Made by a program: the position numbers and the translations under genes. The notes under the pieces were generated by a model. The model saw only the letters and a program-made list of their open reading frames with translations. It did no database searches and was not told the origin of the DNA. A stretch of 6,529 nt of DNA from JACVRX01 sp035697245 (lineage in GTDB: Bacteria; Actinomycetota; Actinomycetes; Jiangellales; Jiangellaceae): assembly GCA_035697245.1 (NCBI GenBank), contig DASSDH010000212.1, forward strand, positions 1 through 6,529. The letters run 5' to 3'. The number at the start of each line of letters is the position of its first letter. Position 1 is the stretch's first letter. This document shows, piece by piece, positions 1 to 6,270 of the stretch.

Positions 1-194
1 CAACCTCTTTGCTGTCGTTCGAGTTCGGGCTTCTGTGTCTGCAGCTGACGGGTCGCTCGGGTGCGGACCCCGGCGTGGTTGACAGCGATGATCACGCGCC
101 GCGTCTCGCTCGCCCGCTGGGCCGAGGCGCTTGTCCGGAGCCGGATGACATCGAGGTCGTCGTCGATCTCGCGGGATGACCGAAAGTGCCTCAG
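1..194 (-). other. Window edge with a weak minus-strand open frame, possibly a truncated gene
   Basis: No recognisable gene lies downstream of the flavoprotein gene. On the minus strand one frame stays open from base 194 to the window edge (about 64 codons) and its codons end mostly in G or C, as in the real genes here. It has no in-frame ATG; the only plausible start is a GTG at 93-95 with a poor ribosome binding site. The predicted residues include a run of Asp (IDDDLDVIRLR) and a later VIIAVNHAGVRTR segment, neither of which I can assign to a family. It may be the start of a gene that continues outside the window, or a chance open frame in G+C-rich DNA. No terminator is visible here. Confidence 0.15.
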
Positions 195-1654
195 TCATCG
201 AGGGCCGCGGCGACGCCGGCGTCCCACGCTGTCCCCTCGTCCGCCCAGCCCGAGCGAGAATCGAGGTGGCCCGCAGCCCTGAGCGCCGCGCGGCCGAGCC
301 CGTTGGCGTAGGTGGGGAATGAGAAGGGAACCAGGGCGAGCTGCTCGATTTTCATCCCGGACGCCACCGCGATCGCCGCCAGTTGGGCGAGTTCGACGGC
401 GCGCTCACCCACGATGTGGCAGCCGAGGATGGTGTGATGCTCTCGGTCGGCGACGAGCTTGCAGAACCCCGTGGGGCGACCGTCGATGATCGGGCGCGCC
501 AGTGAGTCGAAGCGCTCTGTCACGACGACGACGTCATAGGTCTCGCGGGCCGTCTCCTCGCTGAGCCCGACAGAGGCATATTCGGGGTCGGTGAAGCTGC
601 CGAGCGGGCTGACCTCCGCGGGAAGGCCGTCGGTGCGTCCGAGGGTTGCGTTGGTCGCGGCGAGGTAGCCCTCGCGCACAGCTTCGTGGACGACCATCAG
701 GTGCCCGGTGACGTCTCCGGCGGCGTAGATGCCCGGTGCGGTCGTGCGGAGCCGGGAGTCCACCTTGATGTAGCCGCGCGGATCGGTCTGCACCCCGGCG
801 GCGGCGAGATCGAGCCCGTCGGTGTTCGCGACCCAGCCGACCGCGACGACGGCAAGCGTCGCGTCGACGTGCGACTGCGCACCGCTTCTGGAGTAGACAA
901 GTCTCACGCCAGCGGGACACGGCTCGAAGCGCTCGATCGTTCCGGCGTGCTCAAGAATCCGCACCCCGGAGTTCTGCAGCGCCGTACTCATCGCTGCCGC
1001 CACCTGCTCGTCCTCACTCATGAGAATGCGGGGGGCCGCCTCGAACAGGGTGACCCGTGATCCGAAGGCGTTGAAGATCGAGGCGACTTGGACGCCGGTC
1101 GCACCGGCGCCGATCACCAGCAGGGAGTCGGGCGCGGACGAGAGGCGCCACGCGTCGCTGTGGGTGCAGGTCAGCTCGAAACCTGGCACTGAAAGCTGCC
1201 GCGACATGCCGCCGGTGCACACGATGACGTTCGCGGCTCGCACTCGCGGTCCGTTGTCGCTCTCGATCACGTGCGGGTCGACGAAGCGGGCGGTTCCGGC
1301 GTGCTCGTGGATCGTCACGCCGGCCCGCTGGAGCTCGTCCCGCAAGAGCGCGTGCTCGCGCACCTCGCCGGTGACCTCGCGCACGCGGGCGAGCAGACGC
1401 CGATAGTCGAGCGTGGGCTCGCCGGTGCTGATTCCGTAACGCGCGAGCTGCCTCGCCTCCCGCATCAGCCGCGCCGCGTGGGCCAGAGTCCGCACCGGCA
1501 CCGGCCCGTCGTTCGCAGCCATTCCACCGAGTTCGTCGCGCGTGACGAGCGCCGTTCGAGCTCCGAGTCGCGCCGCCCGCAGCGCAGCGACGACGCCCGC
1601 CGGCCCGGCGCCGATCACGATCACATCGAGGTCGTCTGTGCGTGCGGAAGGCAT
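191..1654 (-). CDS. FAD/NAD-dependent pyridine nucleotide-disulfide oxidoreductase family protein lacking the redox disulfide
   Basis: This 487-residue protein has the full fold of the dihydrolipoamide dehydrogenase / mercuric reductase / soluble transhydrogenase family (usually 450-480 residues). The FAD-binding GAGPAG is at residues 15-20, a second Rossmann motif GAGATG at 182-187, the FAD-contacting GIYAAGDV at 308-315, and the C-terminal dimerisation domain at about 350-465. Glu205, at the end of the second strand of the NAD domain, favours NADH over NADPH. The CxxxxC active site is absent: the equivalent segment (43-58) reads GGMAANDGPVPVRTLA, with no cysteine. The C-terminal His-Pro-Thr...Glu motif is also changed, to FPTYANGLG (446-454). 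It therefore cannot work as a dithiol reductase. NAD(P)H:quinone or transhydrogenase-type chemistry through FAD is the likelier role, as for M. tuberculosis LpdA and E. coli SthA, which also deviate at the cysteine pair. The ATG places the FAD motif at the normal distance; the ribosome binding site is weak. The gene lies 149 bases downstream of the GH15 gene on the same strand. The true electron acceptor is unknown. Confidence 0.9.
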   Translation of the reverse strand: MPSARTDDLDVIVIGAGPAGVVAALRAARLGARTALVTRDELGGMAANDGPVPVRTLAHAARLMREARQLARYGISTGEPTLDYRRLLARVREVTGEVREHALLRDELQRAGVTIHEHAGTARFVDPHVIESDNGPRVRAANVIVCTGGMSRQLSVPGFELTCTHSDAWRLSSAPDSLLVIGAGATGVQVASIFNAFGSRVTLFEAAPRILMSEDEQVAAAMSTALQNSGVRILEHAGTIERFEPCPAGVRLVYSRSGAQSHVDATLAVVAVGWVANTDGLDLAAAGVQTDPRGYIKVDSRLRTTAPGIYAAGDVTGHLMVVHEAVREGYLAATNATLGRTDGLPAEVSPLGSFTDPEYASVGLSEETARETYDVVVVTERFDSLARPIIDGRPTGFCKLVADREHHTILGCHIVGERAVELAQLAAIAVASGMKIEQLALVPFSFPTYANGLGRAALRAAGHLDSRSGWADEGTAWDAGVAAALDD

Positions 1655-1753
1655 TTCGTGACGCCGCCAAGCCGTCCTGCGGTCGTTATCGGCCGCTACA
1701 CATGAGCAGCGTCGGCCGCCCCTGCGAGGTTGCGCTCGTGGCGTGTCATCTCA

Positions 1754-1803
1754 CGGTTGGGCACCGCGAAACTTCGCCATGCTCGGCGGTGCGCGCTCAA
1801 CCG
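1754..1803 (-). terminator. Large hairpin immediately after the GH15 stop codon
   Basis: An imperfect inverted repeat starts at the base next to the GH15 stop codon (1804-1806). The outer arms CGGTTG (1754-1759) and CAACCG (1798-1803) pair over 6 bp. The inner arms GCACCGC (1761-1767) and GCGGTGC (1786-1792) pair over 7 bp. They enclose an 18-base loop. One unpaired base lies between the stems on the low-coordinate side and five on the other. No U-tract follows on the minus strand, so this is not a classical intrinsic terminator. It could be a G+C-rich actinobacterial-type terminator, an mRNA 3' stabiliser or attenuator, or part of the promoter region of the flavoprotein gene downstream. Confidence 0.5.
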
Positions 1804-3576
1804 CTACCTAGCGTCCTTCTCGGCGACGGAGATCGCGCGCGCCGCGAGGATGAGGGTGAGGTGGCTGAACGCCTGCGGGAAGTTGCCGACCTGCCGGCTG
1901 CGCGCGACATCGTACTCCTCGGCCAGCAAGCCGAGATCATTGCTCAGGCTGACGAGCCGCTCGAACAGCGTTCGCGCTTCCGCGACGCGTCCGTTACGAG
2001 CGAGCGCGTTGACCAGCCAGAACGAGCAGGCCAGGAACTGGCCCTCGTCGCCCGGCAATCCGTCGTCGGTCGCGGCGGTCGAATATCGAGAGACGAAGCC
2101 GTCGCGGCCGAGCTCGCGCGAGACCGCGTCGATGGTCCCGCTGACGCGCTCGTCGGTTCCGGGCAGGAAGCCGACGATTGGGATATTGAGCACGCTGGCG
2201 TCGAGCTCCTTGGATCCGTAGTACTGGGTGAAGGTGCGCCGCTCGCGGTCATATCCACGCTCGCAGACCTCGCGGTGGATCTCGTCCCGTGTCCGCTTCC
2301 AGCGGTCGATGGGCGCCTCCAGCTCGAAGCGCTCGGCGATTCGCACGGCGCGATCGAATACGACCCAGGCCATGACCTTGGAGTACGTGTAGTGCCGCTG
2401 CGGCCCGCGCGCCTCCCAGATCCCGTCGTCGGGCTCACGCCAGATCGTCTCGACGTGTTCGACGATGGCCCGCCAGCGGGGCCATAACCGCCGCTCGACC
2501 CTGCCGAGGACCTCGGAGCCGACGAAAATCACCGCCGCGACCTCGCCGTGGACGTCGAGCTGGAATTGCTCGGACGCCGCGTTTCCGACCCGGACGGGCT
2601 TGGAGTCCTCATAACCGGGAAGTTCCGGGAGCTCGAACTCCGTCAGCCGCCGCTCGCCGCCGATCCCGTACATGATCTGGATCGTTGCCGGGTCGCCGGT
2701 GCTGACGCGCAGCAGGAAGTCGCGGAAGGCCAGTGCCTCGTCCGTGTATCCGGCGTCGAGCAGCGCTTCCAGCGCGAGCACCGAGTCGCGCAGCCAGCAG
2801 TAGCGGTAGTCCCAGTTCCGCGCCCCGCCGATCTCCTCCGGCAGCGACGTCGTCGGCGCCGCGATCACCGCTCCTGTTGTCTCCGAGGTCATCGCCTTGA
2901 GCGCGATCAGCGACGTCAGCACCTCATCGCGATACGCCCCCTCGTACCGGCAGCGTCCGCTCCACTCCCGCCACCACGCCTCCGTGCGGGCAAGCGCCGA
3001 GTCGGCGTCCTCGACCAGCGGGGTTTCCTCATAGGACAGATGCCAGGTCAGGGTCACCCGCTCGCGGGCGCCCTCCACCGCCACGAACTCCGCCGTCACC
3101 GTCCCGTCCTCAACATGCAGCGGCAACGCCGTGGTGAGCCGAAACGCATCCGGGCCCGCGGTGGCCACCACCCCGTCCGACGCAGGTTCGACCCACGGCA
3201 CGATCGACGCATAGTCCGGACGCAGCGAGAGCTCCATCCGCATCGGAACCCGACCTCGCAGGCCCTCGACGATCCGCATCACACGCGGTGGGCCTTGACC
3301 CCGCCGGGGCATGAAATCGATCACGCGGACCGCACCCTCCGTCGTCTCGAAATCGGATTCGAGCACGAGCGTCCCGGGCCGGTAGCGACGAGCCCCCGCG
3401 CGCCCCTCGCCGGCCGGCGCCAGCAGCCAGCGCCCATGCCGCTCATCCCCCAGCAAGGCCGAACAGCACGACGCAGAATCGAAGCGCGGCAGGCACAGCC
3501 AGTCCACCGCACCGTTGCGACCGACCAACGCGGCGGCCTGCAGGTCGCCAATCAAGCCATAGTCCTCGAGCTGCAT
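1804..3576 (-). CDS. Glycoside hydrolase family 15 protein (trehalase or glucoamylase-like)
   Basis: This 590-residue protein matches the common actinobacterial GH15 architecture (about 600 residues). The N-terminal 'trehalase-like' beta-sandwich (about 1-190) opens with the family signature MQLEDYGLIGDLQAAALVG and a VDWLCLPRFDS motif at 24-34. An alpha/alpha-barrel catalytic domain follows (about 210-580). Its signatures are GGARNWDYRYCWLRDS (250-265), DGIWEARG (384-391, with Glu388 the likely general acid) and GDEGQFLACSFWL (509-521, with Glu511 the likely general base). There is no signal peptide or membrane segment, so it is probably cytoplasmic. Characterised mycobacterial relatives hydrolyse trehalose to two glucose; other members act on maltose, isomaltose or short glucans, and the sequence alone does not decide. 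The ATG at 3574-3576 has a good ribosome binding site. It is transcribed divergently from the lactonase-dehydrogenase pair and would supply free glucose to it. Confidence 0.93.
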   Translation of the reverse strand: MQLEDYGLIGDLQAAALVGRNGAVDWLCLPRFDSASCCSALLGDERHGRWLLAPAGEGRAGARRYRPGTLVLESDFETTEGAVRVIDFMPRRGQGPPRVMRIVEGLRGRVPMRMELSLRPDYASIVPWVEPASDGVVATAGPDAFRLTTALPLHVEDGTVTAEFVAVEGARERVTLTWHLSYEETPLVEDADSALARTEAWWREWSGRCRYEGAYRDEVLTSLIALKAMTSETTGAVIAAPTTSLPEEIGGARNWDYRYCWLRDSVLALEALLDAGYTDEALAFRDFLLRVSTGDPATIQIMYGIGGERRLTEFELPELPGYEDSKPVRVGNAASEQFQLDVHGEVAAVIFVGSEVLGRVERRLWPRWRAIVEHVETIWREPDDGIWEARGPQRHYTYSKVMAWVVFDRAVRIAERFELEAPIDRWKRTRDEIHREVCERGYDRERRTFTQYYGSKELDASVLNIPIVGFLPGTDERVSGTIDAVSRELGRDGFVSRYSTAATDDGLPGDEGQFLACSFWLVNALARNGRVAEARTLFERLVSLSNDLGLLAEEYDVARSRQVGNFPQAFSHLTLILAARAISVAEKDAR

Positions 3577-3585
3577 CCCGTGCCG

Positions 3586-3592
3586 TCCTTCC
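3586..3592 (-). promoter_or_regulatory. Ribosome binding site of the GH15 gene
   Basis: On the minus strand GGAAGGA lies 9 bases before the ATG at 3576. It is a strong Shine-Dalgarno match and fixes the start that keeps the conserved MQLEDYGLIG N-terminus. Confidence 0.7.
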
Positions 3593-3802
3593 GTCGACGC
3601 CTACGCAGCGCTTGTAGCCTCGCATGTCCTGGACCGCTGCGGGAGCCAAGGGCCTCGGAGGCACCGGGTAGAGTGGCCGCATTGATGACCAGCAGGCGGC
3701 CCCGGGCGGCTTGTACACCGATGCTCAGCGCAGTGACACGACCGCAAGCTACCCAAGAGGACCAACTGCCCCGGCGCTCGGGGGCGCTCGCCCACGTCTG
3801 AC

Positions 3803-3808
3803 GGGGGG
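3803..3808 (+). promoter_or_regulatory. Ribosome binding site of the SMP-30 gene
   Basis: A GGGGGG run sits 8 bases before the ATG at 3817. It is a plausible though purely G Shine-Dalgarno sequence and supports this start, which leaves the usual distance to the first metal ligand, Glu18. Confidence 0.4.
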
Positions 3809-3816
3809 CCTGCGCC

Positions 3817-4719
3817 ATGGGCGACACCCCAGTCGAGGTCGCGCTGAGCCTCCGGGCGCAGCACGCGGAGGGTCCGCTGTGGGACGCCGCGACAGCGCGC
3901 CTGTGGTGGGTGGACATCACCGCAGAGCGGGTGCATTGCTTGGATCCGGAGTCCTCTGAGGTCAGCTCCTGGAGCACCACCGGGCAGCCGGGTGGCGTGG
4001 TGCTCGGCGCGACGGGCGACCCGGTGGTGGCAAGCCCGGAGGGCCTGGCGGTGCTCGACCGCAGCACAGGCACGCTGGATCTACGCGTTCCGATCGAGCA
4101 GGACAGGCCCGAGAACCGCGCCAACGACAGCAAGGTCGACAGCCGGGGAAGGGTGTGGGTCGGCACAATGGCCTTCGACAAGCGGCCGGGGAACGGGTCG
4201 TTGTACCGCGTCGACGGCGACCGGGTGACCCGTATGCTCGACGGCCTGACGATCTCCAACGGGCCCGCGTTCGATGAGCCGCGGGGGCGACTCTACCTCG
4301 CCGACACGCCCCTCTGCGTCGTCGACGTCTTCGACCTGGACTCCGCGACGGGCGCCGTCAGCGGTCGCCGGCGGTTCCTCGATCTCAGCCGGGAGCAGCT
4401 CTGGCCAGACGGTATGACCGTCGACGGTAAAGGCATGCTGTGGGTCGCCCTGGGACGAGCCGGGGCGGTCCACCGCTACCGCGCCGACGGCACGCTCGAC
4501 GGCGTCGTCGAGCTGCCGACATCGAATCCCACCTCGGTGGCGTTCGGCGGCGCCGACGGCGGCGACCTCTACATCACGACGTCATGGGTCGACTCCGAGC
4601 GGCGCGCCGACGAGCCGCTGGCGGGCGCGATCTTCCGTTGCCGCCCCGGGGTGACCGGCCAGCCCTCGCCGCGCTACAAAGAACTGCCACGACGAGCCGA
4701 GAACGGCATCACCCGATGA
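3817..4719 (+). CDS. SMP-30/gluconolactonase/LRE family sugar lactonase
   Basis: This 300-residue protein has the length and motifs of the SMP-30/Cgr1 six-bladed beta-propeller family, metal-dependent hydrolases that open sugar lactones such as glucono-1,5-lactone. The metal ligands can be placed by motif: Glu18 in HAEGP, Asn148 in SNGP and Asp198 in WPDGM. The substrate-contact segment ENRANDSKVDSRGRVWVGTM (99-118) holds the conserved Arg101 and Asn103. There is no signal peptide, so it is probably cytoplasmic. The core ends near residue 285; about 15 further residues (RYKELPRRAENGITR) run into the overlap with the next gene. The stop overlaps the dehydrogenase start in ATGA (4716-4719), indicating an operon and translational coupling. 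Known families make it a lactonase for unphosphorylated sugar acids rather than a 6-phosphogluconolactonase, which bears on what the dehydrogenase produces. The exact sugar is not determined by sequence. Confidence 0.9.
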   Translation: MGDTPVEVALSLRAQHAEGPLWDAATARLWWVDITAERVHCLDPESSEVSSWSTTGQPGGVVLGATGDPVVASPEGLAVLDRSTGTLDLRVPIEQDRPENRANDSKVDSRGRVWVGTMAFDKRPGNGSLYRVDGDRVTRMLDGLTISNGPAFDEPRGRLYLADTPLCVVDVFDLDSATGAVSGRRRFLDLSREQLWPDGMTVDGKGMLWVALGRAGAVHRYRADGTLDGVVELPTSNPTSVAFGGADGGDLYITTSWVDSERRADEPLAGAIFRCRPGVTGQPSPRYKELPRRAENGITR

Positions 4720-6077
4720 TCGAGCGCATGGTCCTCTTCGGAGCTTCCGGTGATCTGACCAGCCGGCTGCTGCTGCCGGCGGTCGCCCAGTTGGCCGAGG
4801 CCGAGCTGCTGCCACCGGGGTTGACCATGGTCGGGTCCGACATCACCGACTGGTCGACCGACGACATCCGCCAGCACATCGCCGGCAAGCTGCAGGAGCA
4901 CGCGACCGTGACGCCGGCCACACGAGACCGCGTCGTGAGCATGCTCAGCTTCCAGCCCGCCGACGTCACCCGGCCGGAGGACGTCAGCCGCGTGATCGGC
5001 GACGACCATCCGGACACGCTGGTCTACCTCGCGCTGCCACCGAGCCTACTGACGAAGGTGCTACCGGCGCTCGCGACGACGACGCTGGGCTCCGCGGACG
5101 CGGTGGCGATCGAGAAGCCCTTTGGCACCGACCTGGCCTCGGCACACCACCTCAACGAGATCCTCCGCATCCAGCTGCCCGAGCCGACGATCTTCCGCAT
5201 TGACCACTTCCTCTCCGACGAGCTCGTCCGCCGCGTCCTCGTCCTGCGATTCCTCAACCGCGTCTTCGAGCCGATTCTCAACGCGGTGCACGTGGACCAC
5301 GCGGACATCAGCTGGCTCGAGAGCCTCACTCTCGAGGGCCGGGCCTCCTACTACGACGGCGCCGGCGCCGTCAAGGACATGGTGCAAAACCACCTCATGG
5401 AGGCCATGGCGCTGCTCCTCATGGAGCAGCCGGCCAGAACCGACGCCGACTCCTTCCGGTCGGTGCGCGTCGAAGCGCTGCGGACAGTGGCCACGCCGTC
5501 GGCGGAGCGAATGCGCAGCGACACGATCCGCGCGCGGTACACCGCCGGCACGATCGGCTCCCGGCAGGTACCCTCCTACGTCGACGAACCCGGGGTCGAC
5601 CCCAGCCGCAAGACCGAGACGTACGCCGCCCTGAGGCTCGGCCTGAACAGCCCCCGGTGGGACGGCGTCCCGTTTACCCTGCGCTCCGGCAAGGCTCTCG
5701 AGACGGACTCCGCCGAGATCGCCATCCACTTCCGCTCCCTGCCCGGATACCTGACCGACCAGTTTCCCGGTGTCGAGCCGAACGTGCTCAGGATCGGTCT
5801 CACAGAACCGTACGTGCGCCTCGCCACGACGCTCAACGGTCCGGAGCAAACGGCCGAGAACCGACAGCTCGAGGCACGCTCAACACCGCCGCGGTTCACG
5901 GCCTACGCCCGCCTGATCCAGGAGATGCTCGAGGGCGACCCGATGCTGTTCATCCGCGGAGACGAGGCCGAGGAGGCCTGGCGCATCATCGACCCCGTGA
6001 TGGCGGCATGGGCCGCCGGCGACGTCTCGATGCAGGAGTACGCCGCCGGCACAGCGCCCCCGGCCCCCGCGCTTTGA
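4716..6077 (+). CDS. Glucose-6-phosphate dehydrogenase homologue with altered phosphate- and NADP-binding residues
   Basis: The 453-residue product is a clear member of the G6PDH family (usually 480-515 residues). GASGDL at 9-14 binds the dinucleotide, EKPFG is at 133-137, RIDHFLSDE at 161-169, YYDGAGAVKDMVQNH at 212-226 and LRSGKAL at 322-328. Catalytic Asp163 and His226 and sugar contacts Lys134, Glu202, Asp221 and Lys326 are kept. The phosphate contacts are mostly lost: the usual Tyr, Lys and Lys/Arg are Phe165, Asp168 and Asp331. The NADP-selecting Arg is replaced in VGSDIT (39-44), which suggests NAD. It may oxidise glucose or another unphosphorylated sugar, or be a divergent G6PDH. The ATG at 4716 overlaps the lactonase stop and starts just before the Rossmann motif. 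An open frame continues 92 codons upstream, but that part is antisense-like shadow inside the lactonase. The C-terminus looks cut short (APPAPAL) by a possible frameshift. The general symbol zwf is withheld because activity on glucose 6-phosphate is in doubt. Confidence 0.9.
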   Translation: MIERMVLFGASGDLTSRLLLPAVAQLAEAELLPPGLTMVGSDITDWSTDDIRQHIAGKLQEHATVTPATRDRVVSMLSFQPADVTRPEDVSRVIGDDHPDTLVYLALPPSLLTKVLPALATTTLGSADAVAIEKPFGTDLASAHHLNEILRIQLPEPTIFRIDHFLSDELVRRVLVLRFLNRVFEPILNAVHVDHADISWLESLTLEGRASYYDGAGAVKDMVQNHLMEAMALLLMEQPARTDADSFRSVRVEALRTVATPSAERMRSDTIRARYTAGTIGSRQVPSYVDEPGVDPSRKTETYAALRLGLNSPRWDGVPFTLRSGKALETDSAEIAIHFRSLPGYLTDQFPGVEPNVLRIGLTEPYVRLATTLNGPEQTAENRQLEARSTPPRFTAYARLIQEMLEGDPMLFIRGDEAEEAWRIIDPVMAAWAAGDVSMQEYAAGTAPPAPAL

Positions 6078-6153
6078 CGGGCGAACCACCCATGATCAGC
6101 ACCTCGCCGGCTGGCGTATCGACGCCCTCGAAGCCGCCGGGCTGTGGGAGTAG
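6054..6153 (+). other. Possible frameshifted C-terminal tail of the dehydrogenase gene
   Basis: After two C5 runs (6057-6061 and 6064-6068) the next frame stays open to a TAG at 6151-6153. It reads FDGRTTHDQHLAGWRIDALE then AAGLWE, and about 16 of the last 19 codons end in G or C. The annotated frame ends at TGA 6075-6077 with an uninformative APPAPAL tail. Removing one C from either run joins the frames and gives 478 residues, nearer the family norm. This could be a sequencing error, a real mutation or programmed slippage. I cannot identify the tail with a family, so it might also be a remnant of another gene or chance. Confidence 0.4.
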
Positions 6154-6171
6154 CCGCCCCGGTCTTTTGGA

Positions 6172-6203
6172 GCTCGGAGCACCGCTCACTGTGCCAACCG
6201 AGC
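6172..6203. terminator. Hairpin between the convergent dehydrogenase and stress-protein genes
   Basis: Outer arms GCTCGG (6172-6177) and CCGAGC (6198-6203) pair over 6 bp. Inner arms GCAC (6179-6182) and GTGC (6191-6194) pair over 4 bp around an 8-base loop, with a 1-by-3 base internal bulge. It lies in the spacer between two convergent genes, where a bidirectional terminator is expected. No T-run follows on the plus strand directly; a T6 run occurs 34 bases later (6237-6242). Termination is inferred from position and shape. Confidence 0.4.
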
Positions 6204-6270
6204 GAAGAACACGCGGGTGTGTAGAAGCGGTAAACCTTTTTTCACCCCAGGACCCCCCCACCTGCGAGGG

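Larger units (their letters stand above)
3577..3816. promoter_or_regulatory. Divergent intergenic region with short symmetric elements
   Basis: This 240-base stretch must hold the promoters for the GH15 gene (leftward) and the lactonase-dehydrogenase operon (rightward). I see no convincing paired -35/-10 elements; TAGAGT at 3669-3674 is a possible isolated -10 for the plus strand. Candidate protein-binding elements are an 11-base palindrome GCCTCGGAGGC (3652-3662), an inverted repeat GGCCGC/GCGGCC (3675-3680 and 3696-3701), and a direct repeat GGCGCTCG at 3773-3780 and 3783-3790 spaced exactly 10 bases apart. A shared regulator acting on both directions is plausible but not shown. No open frame here looks coding. 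Confidence 0.4.

Noticed and set aside
1766..1777. Palindrome GCGAA-AC-TTCGC as an operator
   Set aside because: It lies within the larger hairpin behind GH15 and is better explained as part of its loop; no second copy is present.
1642..2487. A 281-codon plus-strand open frame
   Set aside because: It is antisense to GH15 and the flavoprotein 5' end, with no recognisable motif or ribosome binding site; the minus-strand genes have clear family signatures.
2548..3801. A 417-codon plus-strand open frame
   Set aside because: It lies antisense to the GH15 gene, is rich in Arg, Pro and His without domain pattern, and is a typical shadow frame of G+C-rich coding DNA.
4440..4715. A longer dehydrogenase start 92 codons upstream
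   Set aside because: The extra residues are a low-complexity Arg-rich shadow inside the lactonase gene; the Rossmann motif begins a few residues after the ATG at 4716, as normal for the family.
5061..5849. A 262-codon minus-strand open frame within the dehydrogenase
   Set aside because: It is a shadow of the plus-strand gene, which shows all G6PDH motifs; no start signal or known domain.
6225..6242. Small hairpin GGTAAACC followed by T6 as an intrinsic terminator
   Set aside because: The stem is only 3 bp with a loop too tight to form; the T-run alone is not enough evidence.
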